From Mucilaginibacter endophyticus (lineage in GTDB: Bacteria > Bacteroidota > Bacteroidia > Sphingobacteriales > Sphingobacteriaceae), in NCBI RefSeq assembly GCF_003351025.1, contig NZ_QPCG01000007.1, forward strand, positions 186,001-250,000: a stretch of DNA of 64,000 bases, written 5' to 3'. The notes under the pieces are model-generated. The model was not told where the DNA came from. It ran no database searches and was given only the letters and a program-made list of their open reading frames with translations. Shown here one piece after another: positions 25,782 to 35,762 of this stretch. The translations under genes and the position numbers were made by a program. How positions within the stretch are numbered: the first letter of the stretch is position 1; each line of letters opens with the position of its first letter.

Positions 25782-28700
25782 TTAAAATGTGGCATTTACA
25801 CCTAATGAAAATACACGCTGCTGGTAGTAATTGGTGTTACTGCCACTGTTTTCCGGGTCGATGATCTCTTTTACATGCGGTAAAGAGTTAATCACGTTTT
25901 GCCCGGCAAGATATATCCTTATGGATTGGATCTTGTTTTTCAACAGTTTGTTTGACAACGTATAGCCAAGCTCAAAGCTTTTTAACCTGATGTACGAATC
26001 GTTCCTGATAAACCAGGAAGAAGCCTGTGTATTATTTGATGTTGGCGTACCCGTAACCCGTGGATATAAAGCATTCGGAGTAGACGGGGTCCAGTGGTCA
26101 TCAAACACCAATTGCGAAGCAGAGCCAGAGGCGTTGAACGGAAACGCGAAGTAGTTGTTGATTTGGATACTACTGTTACCTGAACCCTGGAATAATACGT
26201 CCAGATCAAAGTTTTTAAACGTCAATCTTGGTTCCAAGCCCCAAATAATTTCCGGGGTATTAGGGTGACCGATCACTGTTTGATCATTGGCATCTATCTT
26301 GCCGTCCGGTTTGCCATCGGGTCCGCTCAAATCCGCATATTGGATATCGCCTGCCTTAACCGGGCCGAAAGACGGAACAGGTATGCCTGCTTTTAGTGAT
26401 CCATCAGGGTTAAAATCGGTTGTTTTGAAGTATCCCAATGCTTCATATCCAAATTGGGTATTAATCGGGCGACCGGTTTGTCTTCTGTTGGGATTATTGG
26501 CAGTAGCACTGGTTTCATAAACCTGTAATAGCTTATTCCTTGCAAAAGTGAATGTACCGGTAACATCTAATCTTAAATCTTTAGAAAAACTGTGGCCACT
26601 TTGTAAGGTTAAATCAACACCGTGGTTGCTCATGATACCACCATTTACAAGCCCTGTACCTATACCATATTCGCCAGGTAATGTATTGCCAATGCTTACC
26701 AGCATATTAGCACGCTTCTCATAAAAATAATCGGCTTCAATGCTCAGTAAACCTTTCCATAAAGTTGCTTCAAAGCCTACGTCGGTTTTAGTCGCTTTTT
26801 CCCAGGTGATATTTGGGTTACCCTGTAGCGACTCATTGATGCCCTGGGTAGCGCTGCCATTAAGCACAGCTGAATTAGAATAAGGGTTATAAGGGCTCAG
26901 ATATTGATAAGTCTGGATGGCATTACCAGTTCTTGGATAGGCACCCGATTTACCCCATGAAGCCCTAAGCTTTAAATTATCCAGCCAAAGCAGGTTGTCT
27001 TTAATGAATTTTTCTTCAGACAAGCGCCATCCGGCCGAGAAAGCCGGGAAAAAGCCATATCGGTGTCCCGGTGCAAACAAGTAACTTCCGTCATACCTGC
27101 CGGCAGCTTCAAGCAAATACTTTTTATCGTAAGAGTAGCCAACCCTGTAAACATAACCTATTTGTTTTTGCCCGTTTGAGTAGCCGAAGTTAGTGGCATC
27201 CGCGGCAGCCGGGCCACCATAATTTAGCTCATCAATATCAAGGTTATAGTTGTACTTGGTTGCTCCAAAAGTTTCGTATTTAACCCGGCGGCTTTCAAAT
27301 ACAGCTAAAGCGGTAACATCGCTCTTGCCAAATGAACCGGCGTATGATAGCAAGCCCTGAATGGTTAAAGAGTGGTTTTGGCTATAGTTTTCAGAGAACG
27401 TTGCCTTTGAGTTACCCTGGATCCCTTGTTTGTAGGTATAAGGGGTAGTAGTTACGTCAACGTTATAAAAAGGTATTGGTGTAGTATAAATACGTTGAAC
27501 CGATGTGATATTGCCTGTAAACAGCGGATCCGGGCCGTTATCGTAGCTAATAACACCTTTTAAGCTTAAACCTTTAATCGGAAGCTTCTGATCAATTGTA
27601 AATTGCGAAAGGACGGCTGTATTTTCATTGAATTGATAGCCGCTGTGGTAAATTTCACCAATAAGCGATTGCCCGATATAACCCGACCATAATCCATTAC
27701 TGTAGTAGATGGGGGTTGTTGGTGCCTGGCGCTGTGCCTGACCTATAATGGTGGCAGCACTTTGAGATGGGAAATGCTGATCCTCAACATAACTGTTTAC
27801 CGATAACGACACAGTAGTGCTTTTGGTTGCATTTGCAGTTAAGTTTAACGAACCATTGTACTTGTTAAGATAAGTAGTACTCCACATACCATCCTGGTGT
27901 GTGTAACCTAAGGCTGCAAAATATTTGATATCCTCGGTACCACCGGCCAATGTTACGTTATGATAAGTAATAGGGCGGTTTTTCTGAATAATTTGCTGTA
28001 GCGGATGTCCATCTGGGTGCCCGTCAGGATCTGAATGGTCTTTGAATTTCTGGATATCCTCTGCTGTGTATGCAGGTGGCTGGCCATCGTTGGCGTTTGC
28101 CTCATTCCTTAATAAAGCGTAGTCATATGATCCAACAAAGGTTGGTACCTTGGTTGGGTTCTGGATACCATAATAGCCGTTATAGGTTAATGTTGGTTTG
28201 CCTGATTTACCCTTTTTTGTAGTAACCAGGATTACGCCGTTTGCACCGGCTACACCATAAGGGGCAACAGCTGCCGCGTCTTTCAGTACCGAAACATTCT
28301 CGATAGTATTCGGGTCAAGACGGCTGAAATCGCGCGGTACACCATCAACGATCAACAGGGGAGAACTACCACCGGTAGAACCAATACCCCTGATCTGGAT
28401 GTTTGAACCGTCGTAACCCGGCTCGCCGCTTCCTTGAGTAATAATTAAACCAGAGGCACGACCAACCAAGCTGTTGGTTAAGTTAACTACGGGCTTTTTA
28501 GCAATTTCGGTGGTTTGTATGGTTGATACTGCCGCGGTAGAGGAAGTTTTCTTCTGGGTACCGTAACCTACCACAATAACCTCGTTAAGGTTTTTGGCAG
28601 ATGCCTGCAGCCTGATGGTAACGGAGGTTTGGCCGTTAAGTTGAAATTCAGTTTGCTCATAGCCGATGTAAGAAACTATCAATGTAGCATTTGGATCGGC

Positions 28701-28982
28701 ATTCAGGGTAAAGCTACCGTTAACGTCGGTAACGGCCCCTACAGTTGTTCCTTTTACTTTTACGGACGCGCCGATGATGGTTTCGCCGGTAGTTTTATCA
28801 ACGATTTTTCCTTTAATAGGGGCCGGTTTATAAGCGGTGGCTGATGAGTTTAGCTTATTGCTGAAACGGGCGCGGTTTGACGCATAGGAACTTGTTTGAG
28901 CAATTATCAGCAGGATCAGGGGGAAGGTGACTGATCGGGATATTTTTCTTAAAAATATTTTAACAGGTAAAAAATACTGCAT
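25782..28982 (-). CDS. SusC/RagA-family TonB-linked outer membrane transporter
   Basis: A 1066-residue TonB-dependent importer of oligosaccharides. After the signal peptide there is a carboxypeptidase-regulatory-like domain (G-K-I-V-D-K-T-T-G-E-T-I-I-G-A-S-V, residues 58-130), then a TonB-box-like sequence N-E-V-I-V-V-G-Y-G-T-Q and the plug domain with I-R-G-I-G-S and L-I-V-D-G-V. The rest is the 22-strand barrel, ending in an aromatic residue. It is paired with SusD; substrate specificity is inferred only from the neighbouring GH16 gene. Confidence 0.95.
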   Translation of the reverse strand: MQYFLPVKIFLRKISRSVTFPLILLIIAQTSSYASNRARFSNKLNSSATAYKPAPIKGKIVDKTTGETIIGASVKVKGTTVGAVTDVNGSFTLNADPNATLIVSYIGYEQTEFQLNGQTSVTIRLQASAKNLNEVIVVGYGTQKKTSSTAAVSTIQTTEIAKKPVVNLTNSLVGRASGLIITQGSGEPGYDGSNIQIRGIGSTGGSSPLLIVDGVPRDFSRLDPNTIENVSVLKDAAAVAPYGVAGANGVILVTTKKGKSGKPTLTYNGYYGIQNPTKVPTFVGSYDYALLRNEANANDGQPPAYTAEDIQKFKDHSDPDGHPDGHPLQQIIQKNRPITYHNVTLAGGTEDIKYFAALGYTHQDGMWSTTYLNKYNGSLNLTANATKSTTVSLSVNSYVEDQHFPSQSAATIIGQAQRQAPTTPIYYSNGLWSGYIGQSLIGEIYHSGYQFNENTAVLSQFTIDQKLPIKGLSLKGVISYDNGPDPLFTGNITSVQRIYTTPIPFYNVDVTTTPYTYKQGIQGNSKATFSENYSQNHSLTIQGLLSYAGSFGKSDVTALAVFESRRVKYETFGATKYNYNLDIDELNYGGPAAADATNFGYSNGQKQIGYVYRVGYSYDKKYLLEAAGRYDGSYLFAPGHRYGFFPAFSAGWRLSEEKFIKDNLLWLDNLKLRASWGKSGAYPRTGNAIQTYQYLSPYNPYSNSAVLNGSATQGINESLQGNPNITWEKATKTDVGFEATLWKGLLSIEADYFYEKRANMLVSIGNTLPGEYGIGTGLVNGGIMSNHGVDLTLQSGHSFSKDLRLDVTGTFTFARNKLLQVYETSATANNPNRRQTGRPINTQFGYEALGYFKTTDFNPDGSLKAGIPVPSFGPVKAGDIQYADLSGPDGKPDGKIDANDQTVIGHPNTPEIIWGLEPRLTFKNFDLDVLFQGSGNSSIQINNYFAFPFNASGSASQLVFDDHWTPSTPNALYPRVTGTPTSNNTQASSWFIRNDSYIRLKSFELGYTLSNKLLKNKIQSIRIYLAGQNVINSLPHVKEIIDPENSGSNTNYYQQRVFSLGVNATF

Positions 28983-29515
28983 AATGAGAGTTGATTAAGA
29001 GTTGAGATTGGAGCATTTATTTAATGCATTGGGATCTTAGTCCGATTTTCTTTTTACTTTTTTTGTCTTGCCATATTTTTTTCGGTTAGGTTTATAATTG
29101 GTTAATTAACAGGATAGTAAGTGTTAAAACAACAGTTTAAATTTAGGGCGTAATAATATATCGCTATCAAAGAACAGGAGTTGCTTTTCCGTATTATTAA
29201 ACCATAAATAAGCTCCCGCTCTGAGGCGTTTTCCTGGCTATATTATGGTTGATTTTATGGATCAACTTAAATGAAAATTGTACAAGCAGGTCGTAATAAT
29301 AGTTGCGGTAGTCAAGCGCTTACCGCTAATTGGTGTCACAATTAACCGCTATTTTTTCAGAAAAAAAGGGGACAAAGCTGTAAAATAAAGGGGATAAAAT
29401 ACATAACATCGCCGTTTTTGAGGCGAAATCGCATTTTATGAAGATGGCGAGCATATAACACTTAAACATTCCGGGGTAAAAAAAGTGCCGGACGTTTATT
29501 ATTCGCTGCGAGGGG
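28983..29515 (-). other. Intergenic region before susC
   Basis: A 533-bp AT-rich spacer between the GH16 gene and susC, probably holding the susCD promoter and the target of the hybrid regulator. A short inverted repeat GCGGTA-N10-TACCGC lies at 29305-29326. I found no convincing TAnnTTTG/TTTG pair, tRNA or small gene. Confidence 0.5.
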
Positions 29516-30352
29516 TTAATTTTTTTGATATACCCTAACGTAGTCAACTTCATAACGTTTAGGGAATTTTGTTGCTGAAGGATCGCCACCATTGTCGCCG
29601 CCTATGGCAAGGTTCAGCAATATGTAATGCGGCTGCATAAAAGGATTAAACTGGCTTCCATCCTGATTAACCAGGTCTTTAAGCGCTACACGGTTAAGCA
29701 GGAAATCATCTACATATAAACTTATAGCTTCGGTATCCCAGTCCATCCGCCAGATATGAAATTTTTTGCTCCAGTTGGCTTTGAACGTATTCAACGCTTT
29801 GGTATTACTGTACCATTTGGCCTTATAAGGTGCCGAAGTACCGCAGGCAATGTTGGCCAGAAGCTTTTCGCGATAATACTCCATAATGTCAATTTCACCG
29901 TTAGATGGCCACGGCTTGCCTATACCCAGTGTCCAGAAAGCGGGCCATAAACCGGCATCAGTACTGATACGCCCGCGCATGATAAAGCGCCCATACTGAA
30001 AATTATGTAAGCCGCTGGTATTTATACTTGAGGATGTATAGTTTATAAATTCTCTTTTCTGTTTCCAGTTGGTACTGTTTGGAACGTAATCGGGATTGGG
30101 TTGGTGTACCTTTCTCGCTTCTATTATGAGTTTACCATTGCGGCAAAAGGCATTTTGTGACTGGTACCATTGATCTTCATTATTGCGCACAAAGCCGGTT
30201 TCAAATTTCCAGTTGGCAGGATCAGGCGCGCCGTTTGTATTAAACTCGTCTGCCCAAACCAGTTTATACCCACCGGTGGTATCCTGCTGGCATTTACCTG
30301 CAAAAGGACTGATCATTAACATTCCGGCGATAATTATCTTCTTGATCATCAT
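29516..30352 (-). CDS. Glycoside hydrolase family 16 (beta-glucanase type)
   Basis: A 278-residue secreted endo-glycanase with an N-terminal signal peptide (cleavage near G-K-C-Q-Q) and a single GH16 jelly-roll domain. The catalytic motif G-E-I-D-I-M-E lies near residues 151-157, with the nucleophile and acid/base glutamates in the ExDxxE form typical of laminarinases and related enzymes. W-K-F-E-T-G and the C-terminal Y-E-V-D-Y-V-R-V-Y are also GH16 signatures. This suggests a beta-1,3-glucan-like substrate for the PUL; agarose- or porphyran-active GH16 members cannot be fully excluded. Confidence 0.93.
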   Translation of the reverse strand: MMIKKIIIAGMLMISPFAGKCQQDTTGGYKLVWADEFNTNGAPDPANWKFETGFVRNNEDQWYQSQNAFCRNGKLIIEARKVHQPNPDYVPNSTNWKQKREFINYTSSSINTSGLHNFQYGRFIMRGRISTDAGLWPAFWTLGIGKPWPSNGEIDIMEYYREKLLANIACGTSAPYKAKWYSNTKALNTFKANWSKKFHIWRMDWDTEAISLYVDDFLLNRVALKDLVNQDGSQFNPFMQPHYILLNLAIGGDNGGDPSATKFPKRYEVDYVRVYQKN

Positions 30353-30474
30353 AAATGCGCTTATTTAAATGGTTATAATCGGGGCGGCTTTCTTAAAACA
30401 AATTAAGTGATATTCGGGAATGCCGATGGGGGGCAAAACAATAAATTAAAGGGGCTTTATCCTTTTGGTTTACT

Positions 30475-33400
30475 TTAAGCTGATTTTTCAAATTCATTTA
30501 ATCGGTACGAAACCCGGAAGTTTGCCCTGTGCTTCTTAACAAACTCTGATGGATTAACACCAAATTGTTTATTGAATTGCTGCCTGAAATATCTGATATC
30601 GCTGATGCCTACCTGTATCGCGGCTTCATTGATGTTACAATTGGTTTGAATAAGCAGTTCGGCAGCCTTTCGCAGCCGAACAAACCTGATAAAGTTGTTA
30701 ATGGATTGCCCGGTAGCGCCTTTAATTCTTTTAAACAGTGTAGGATAACTGATACCGATGGCTTTGGCCAAAGCATAAACATCAAAGTTATCTTCGGTAA
30801 AGTTTTGCTCAATAACAGCTATACAATTATTAAGCAGGTCTTTATCTTCCCCGGAAATTTTAAGTCCGGCATTGTCCTTGGTAACCTCTTTATAAAAATA
30901 CTGATGAAGCTTTATCTGGTTTCTGAGTACACTTTTAACCCGGGCAGTAAGCAATTCCTTATCAAAAGGTTTGCGTAAAAAATCCATTGCCCCTTGTTCA
31001 ATGCTCTTAACCATAATATCTGGTGTGGTATCGCCGGTAAGCAAAATAACTGGGATATGTTTTATCGCGGCATCTTCCATGATCATTCTGCACAGTTCAA
31101 GGCCGTTTATGCCATTCATCACAATATCGCTTATAATTACATCCGGTATATGTTTTCTGATCAGCTCAAGACCAATAGCTCCATCTTTTGCCTCAATCAC
31201 CGAATAGTCGGCCGAAAATATTTTCCTGATATAGGTTCTTATCTGTTCATTATCGTCGATAATTATAATGGTATGTTTTTCTTCCGCAAATAATTCAAGC
31301 TTTTGTAATTCATGAGTTTCTTCTGTAAGGTCCTTATTGTCATGATCAATAAGTTCATTCACAAATTCATAATCGGGATTAGCACCAACACCAATAGTTA
31401 CCTCATCGGTATTGAAATGTTTTGCTCCCTTTTGAAGCATTAGGGTAAAGGTAGTGCCACCATCTTTGTTGTTTAAATAGCTTATTGCACCCTTATGGCT
31501 GTCAATAAATACTTTAACAAGGTACAAACCAATGCCAAACCCTTTTTTTGAACTGTTGCTGTCCTTTACCTGGTAAAACTTATCAAAAAGCTTATCACCG
31601 GTTTCGGCGTCAATACCAATCCCGCTATCGCTGATTTTAAAGTAGACCTGCGTTTCATCTTCCTCTACAAACACATTCACGTTACCATGATCGGGTGTGA
31701 ATTTAAGCGCGTTTGAAATCAGGTTGAATAACGAGATCTCAATTTTTTCGATATCAGCAAATACCTCGATGCGCGGGTTTGTTGTTTCGAAAGTATAGTT
31801 CAACTTTTTAATTTTTGCCTGATGGGCAAAGCAGGAAAATACCTCTTCACATACCCTAACAAAATTTATCTCACTTATCGTCAGTTCCGCATTTTCGCTT
31901 TCAGTTTTTCTGAATAACAGCAAATGATCTACCAGTCCCAATAACCGGCGGGCGTTCTTGTATACTGTACCGAGCTCATCGGCACTGCCTTTGTTTTTAT
32001 CCAACAGATCTTTAATTGGGTTGATGATCAATGTAAGCGGGGTACGGAACTCATGCGATACATTGGTGAAGAAAGCGAGTTTCTTTTCGTTAATTTCTTT
32101 TTCCTTTTCAACGTTCAAGTTGGCAAGGTTAATTTCAAATTTCAGTTTTGCCTGTTTTTCCCTGTATCTGAAGTAGATGTATATTAAGGCGAAAGCTATG
32201 ATCATGTAAACGGCATATGCCCACCATGTTCTGTACCAGGGCGGGAATACAATTACTTTAATGCTTATTTGACCGGGCATCCAGTTTCCGCGGGTGTCGG
32301 TGGCTTTAATTCTGAGCGTATAATTGCCCTCATCTAAATGAGTGTAAGAAGCCGATTTAGTTTGGCCTACGTAATTCCATCGGTGATCCCAGCCCTCAAG
32401 GTAATAAGCGTATTCAATTTTATCGGGGAAGGAGTATTCAAGCGCAGTATAATGTACGGTTAAAGCTGCCTGCGCATAGTCCAGCTCAATGGTTTTAAGA
32501 TCGGCCAGCGATTGGCTTTTCATTAGCCCGGAGCTATCAGCTTCCGAATTGTTGATCTTTAAACTGGTAATATGCAGGTCTGGCTTATGGTCTTCCACCT
32601 GTATACTATCCGGATCAAAAAGATTAAAACCATTGATACCACCAAACGCCATTTTTCCGGACTGCAACCGTATGGCGGCATTGTAATTAAACTGAAGGCT
32701 TTGAATACCGTCAGAAACGGTGTAATTCGTAAAAGTGTTTTTTGACGGAGAGTACCTGGTCAGGCCATTATAAGTACTGCACCAAAGATTTCCTTTTTTA
32801 TCCGCCAGGATGTTCAAGGGAGAATTGCCTGGCATACCGTTAGCTTTGGTGTACCTTTGATATTTCATATTTGAAAGATCGTATTTAAGTAAACCGCCAC
32901 CCTCTGTTCCAACCCACAGATGATTAGAATCATCGTCGGTTATAGCTCTGACTCCGTAGCCAATATCAAAAAAATGATGTTTTTTGGTAACGGTATCTAA
33001 TTTAATGAGCCTGGTTAAATCACCTGCCCATACCGTGCCATGCCTGTCTTCAAATATGGAATGAACATTAACCAGGTTGCCATCGAATAGTTCAAATTCG
33101 TCTTTTTTTCTGTTGTATAGATATACGGAACCGCTGCGTGTACAGGTGGCCCACAAACGGTGTTTGGAATCTTCATAAAGCTTCCAAAGATTTTTATCGA
33201 TAGTGCCGGATAAGGTATTATAACAGCTGTAATGTTTAAACTTACCGGTTGCTTTATTGAATTGGTCAATGCCGCCATTGTATGAACCAATCCATATTTT
33301 ATTGTCGGAGGTTTTAAGTATGCTGGTAATAAAATCAGAACTTAAGCCCCCACCGGTGGAGGTATGGGTATAATTGGTGTATAGATTGTTTTTAGTATCC

Positions 33401-34554
33401 CAATAAGAAAGGCCACCGCCATCTGTACCTATCCATAAATTATGTTTTTCATCTTCACAAAATGATAGGATGAAATTGTTGATCACACTGTTGTTGTTAA
33501 ATGGATCATTGCTGAAAAGCGGAAATGGTTTTTTTAAATTATCTATAATGCTAACCCCTCCGCGTAATGTAGCTATCCACTTTCTTGACTCCCGGTCGTG
33601 ATAAACGGTGGTAACGGCCCCGCTGCGCAAGGATCCTGCCTTATTGCCACAAGTTATAAAGCTGAGTTTGCCCGTTTTAAAGTTAAAAATATTTATACCC
33701 CCGCCATCGGTGGTTATCCACAAATCACCCTTTTCGTCTATAGTTACGCTAAATATATTATCGTTTGTAAGTTTACCTGCACCGGGGTTAAACTTGCTTA
33801 CAGCTTTGGTGTTTTGGTTAAAAATATACAGGCCGTTCTCGGTTCCGATCCAAACGTTGCTTGCTTTATCTGCAAGTAAGCAGGTGGCGGAGAGTAATTT
33901 ATTATTAATTAAATTTAAGTGGCCTGATTGGGGATTGTAATAACAGAGCCCGTTATTTTTTGCAAATACCCACACCCCGGCAGTGCCTTGGCATAAGGCC
34001 TGTACATTATAATTGTAACTGGTATTAAGGACTACCTGACGATAAATTTTAAGGCTGTTATCATACTCCAAAAGCCCGTGCGCACTTGAACCGACATATA
34101 CATTGCTATCCTTGTTGCTGGATATGTTGTTAATGCTAAATGCGATTTTTAACCGCTGTTTGCTATGGCTATCCAGGTAATATTCGGGGTGAAAATGGGC
34201 ATCCTGGTAATCATAAAATGAAAGCCCCCGCTGGCTGCCTACCAATATTTTATCGGCTGTGCCATCTATAGCGGTTATGTGGTTGTAGGGCAGTGATTTA
34301 TCGTCGCCCCATTCATTTCTGTATATTTTAAATACATCGCTATCGTACCGGTTCAGGCCGTCATAGGTGCCCATCCACATGAAACCATACCTATCCTGGT
34401 AAATACAGGTGACAGCGTTATTGGATAAACCGTTTTCGATGCCAAGATATCGTATTGGCCCGCCGGTAGCACCTAAGGCATTCAGGTAAGTAAAAAGGAA
34501 TAATAAACTAAAATATATTCTCGGATTTAAAGCATTATTTATCCTGCTATACAT
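30475..34554 (-). CDS. Hybrid two-component system sensor/regulator (HTCS) of the PUL
   Basis: A 1359-residue one-protein signalling system. Signal peptide; two seven-bladed beta-propellers made of two-component-regulator repeats (repeated W-I-G-T and D-G-L-N/N-G-L); a Y_Y_Y domain near 700-770; a transmembrane helix near 780-800; HisKA with phospho-histidine in V-S-H-E-F-R-T-P near 830; HATPase; a receiver domain with phospho-acceptor in V-I-I-S-D-I near residue 1143; and a C-terminal AraC-type helix-turn-helix (from about 1255). The periplasmic propellers sense a glycan and the AraC end activates PUL genes. It lies 122 bp upstream of the GH16 gene on the same strand. Confidence 0.95.
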   Translation of the reverse strand: MYSRINNALNPRIYFSLLFLFTYLNALGATGGPIRYLGIENGLSNNAVTCIYQDRYGFMWMGTYDGLNRYDSDVFKIYRNEWGDDKSLPYNHITAIDGTADKILVGSQRGLSFYDYQDAHFHPEYYLDSHSKQRLKIAFSINNISSNKDSNVYVGSSAHGLLEYDNSLKIYRQVVLNTSYNYNVQALCQGTAGVWVFAKNNGLCYYNPQSGHLNLINNKLLSATCLLADKASNVWIGTENGLYIFNQNTKAVSKFNPGAGKLTNDNIFSVTIDEKGDLWITTDGGGINIFNFKTGKLSFITCGNKAGSLRSGAVTTVYHDRESRKWIATLRGGVSIIDNLKKPFPLFSNDPFNNNSVINNFILSFCEDEKHNLWIGTDGGGLSYWDTKNNLYTNYTHTSTGGGLSSDFITSILKTSDNKIWIGSYNGGIDQFNKATGKFKHYSCYNTLSGTIDKNLWKLYEDSKHRLWATCTRSGSVYLYNRKKDEFELFDGNLVNVHSIFEDRHGTVWAGDLTRLIKLDTVTKKHHFFDIGYGVRAITDDDSNHLWVGTEGGGLLKYDLSNMKYQRYTKANGMPGNSPLNILADKKGNLWCSTYNGLTRYSPSKNTFTNYTVSDGIQSLQFNYNAAIRLQSGKMAFGGINGFNLFDPDSIQVEDHKPDLHITSLKINNSEADSSGLMKSQSLADLKTIELDYAQAALTVHYTALEYSFPDKIEYAYYLEGWDHRWNYVGQTKSASYTHLDEGNYTLRIKATDTRGNWMPGQISIKVIVFPPWYRTWWAYAVYMIIAFALIYIYFRYREKQAKLKFEINLANLNVEKEKEINEKKLAFFTNVSHEFRTPLTLIINPIKDLLDKNKGSADELGTVYKNARRLLGLVDHLLLFRKTESENAELTISEINFVRVCEEVFSCFAHQAKIKKLNYTFETTNPRIEVFADIEKIEISLFNLISNALKFTPDHGNVNVFVEEDETQVYFKISDSGIGIDAETGDKLFDKFYQVKDSNSSKKGFGIGLYLVKVFIDSHKGAISYLNNKDGGTTFTLMLQKGAKHFNTDEVTIGVGANPDYEFVNELIDHDNKDLTEETHELQKLELFAEEKHTIIIIDDNEQIRTYIRKIFSADYSVIEAKDGAIGLELIRKHIPDVIISDIVMNGINGLELCRMIMEDAAIKHIPVILLTGDTTPDIMVKSIEQGAMDFLRKPFDKELLTARVKSVLRNQIKLHQYFYKEVTKDNAGLKISGEDKDLLNNCIAVIEQNFTEDNFDVYALAKAIGISYPTLFKRIKGATGQSINNFIRFVRLRKAAELLIQTNCNINEAAIQVGISDIRYFRQQFNKQFGVNPSEFVKKHRANFRVSYRLNEFEKSA

Positions 34555-34861
34555 TATCGGTTATTAAATTATTGGTTAATAGTTGGTAAGTAAAAATATC
34601 AAAATCATTGACAAAAGAAACCGGATTTTAATTATAAACGGGAATGTTACAAAAATGGGAACGGCTCGGTACGGTCGGATGCACTTAGTGCAGCTTTGTT
34701 TTTTGAATGATTTATTTTACCCCCTTAAATATAAGGCTTTGTCCCCCTGATATCTAATAGTATTATTGCATTTTTGATGGAGATACCAATTTAAGCCGAC
34801 TGCACAAGTTTGCTTGTAAAGCCAAACCAATTAATATCACGCACAAAAATTATAAGTACCT
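34555..34861. other. Divergent regulatory region between HTCS and the DUF1080 gene
   Basis: A 307-bp AT-rich spacer with start codons pointing outward on both sides. It holds the promoter candidate at 34738-34768 and no open reading frame of coding character. Confidence 0.5.
34738..34768 (+). promoter_or_regulatory. Candidate Bacteroidota promoter of the DUF1080 gene
   Basis: TTTG, a 19-bp spacer and TATTATTG match the TTTG-N19-TAnnTTTG consensus with one mismatch in the -7 box. The predicted transcript would have a leader of about 85 nt. Confidence 0.4.
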
Positions 34862-35719
34862 ATGTTGAAACGCCGTCACCTATTCCCGATGCTGAGTATC
34901 GCAGTGTTATTCAGCCTGCCCTTTCTGTTGGCCCTTAAAAGCGCGGATGCTCCGCCTAAAGTTAAATGGGAGCAGCTTTTTAACGGGAAAGATTTAAAGG
35001 ATTGGACTATTAAGATCAGAAAACATAAACTGAATGAAAATTTCGGCAATACCTTCAGGATTGTAGATGGCAAAATACAGGTGAATTATGACCAGTATTC
35101 AAAATTTGATGAGCAATATGGGCATTTGTTCTATAAAAAGCCTTTTTCATATTATCTGATAGGCGTAGAGTATCGTTTTACGGGTGATCAGGTTAAGGAC
35201 GGTCCTGGATGGGCCTATCGTAACAGTGGTGTCATGATACACGGTCAGGATCCGAAAACCATGGGCCTTGATCAGGATTTTCCTGTTTCAATTGAGGTTC
35301 AGCTGCTGGGTGGTAACGGGAAGGATAAAAGGCCAACAGCCAACGTTTGTACACCGGGCACCCAATATGTATTGGATAACTCTGTTGTTAAAAGTCATTG
35401 CCTGGATTCAAAATCAGCAACCTTTCATGGCGACCAGTGGGTTAGGGTGGAGGCTTTGGTATTGGGCGATTCGCTTGTTGTACATTATGTAAATGGCGAT
35501 GAAGTGCTACGTTATCAGCGCCCGCAATTAGACCCGGTAGGTGGAGCAGAAGAAGGCGCCCTGTTAAAAAGCGGCACAATTTCTTTACAAAGCGAAAGTC
35601 ATCCTGTAGAATTCAGAAAGGTGGAAATTGTTAATTTAGAAAAGTATGCGCATGACCCTCAAAAACTGGCGGGCGTGATACGGCAATTAACAGCTGAAAA
35701 ACGTGTCCCTAAACAATAA
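34862..35719 (+). CDS. DUF1080 (3-keto-disaccharide hydrolase type) secreted protein
   Basis: A 285-residue protein with a signal peptide (hydrophobic stretch at about residues 9-26) and one DUF1080 jelly-roll domain opening with W-E-Q-L-F-N-G-K-D-L-K-D-W. The segments N-S-G-V-M-I-H-G-Q-D and S-I-E-V-Q-L-L-G are typical. DUF1080 members related to GH16 hydrolyse 3-keto-glycosides after oxidation of glycosides. The gene is followed after 43 bp by a dehydrogenase-like haem-c protein, so the pair could form an oxidative sugar route; this is inference. Confidence 0.88.
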   Translation: MLKRRHLFPMLSIAVLFSLPFLLALKSADAPPKVKWEQLFNGKDLKDWTIKIRKHKLNENFGNTFRIVDGKIQVNYDQYSKFDEQYGHLFYKKPFSYYLIGVEYRFTGDQVKDGPGWAYRNSGVMIHGQDPKTMGLDQDFPVSIEVQLLGGNGKDKRPTANVCTPGTQYVLDNSVVKSHCLDSKSATFHGDQWVRVEALVLGDSLVVHYVNGDEVLRYQRPQLDPVGGAEEGALLKSGTISLQSESHPVEFRKVEIVNLEKYAHDPQKLAGVIRQLTAEKRVPKQ

Positions 35720-35762
35720 AAAGAATCACCAATAATTTTACCTATAACCAAAGAAAGAAACA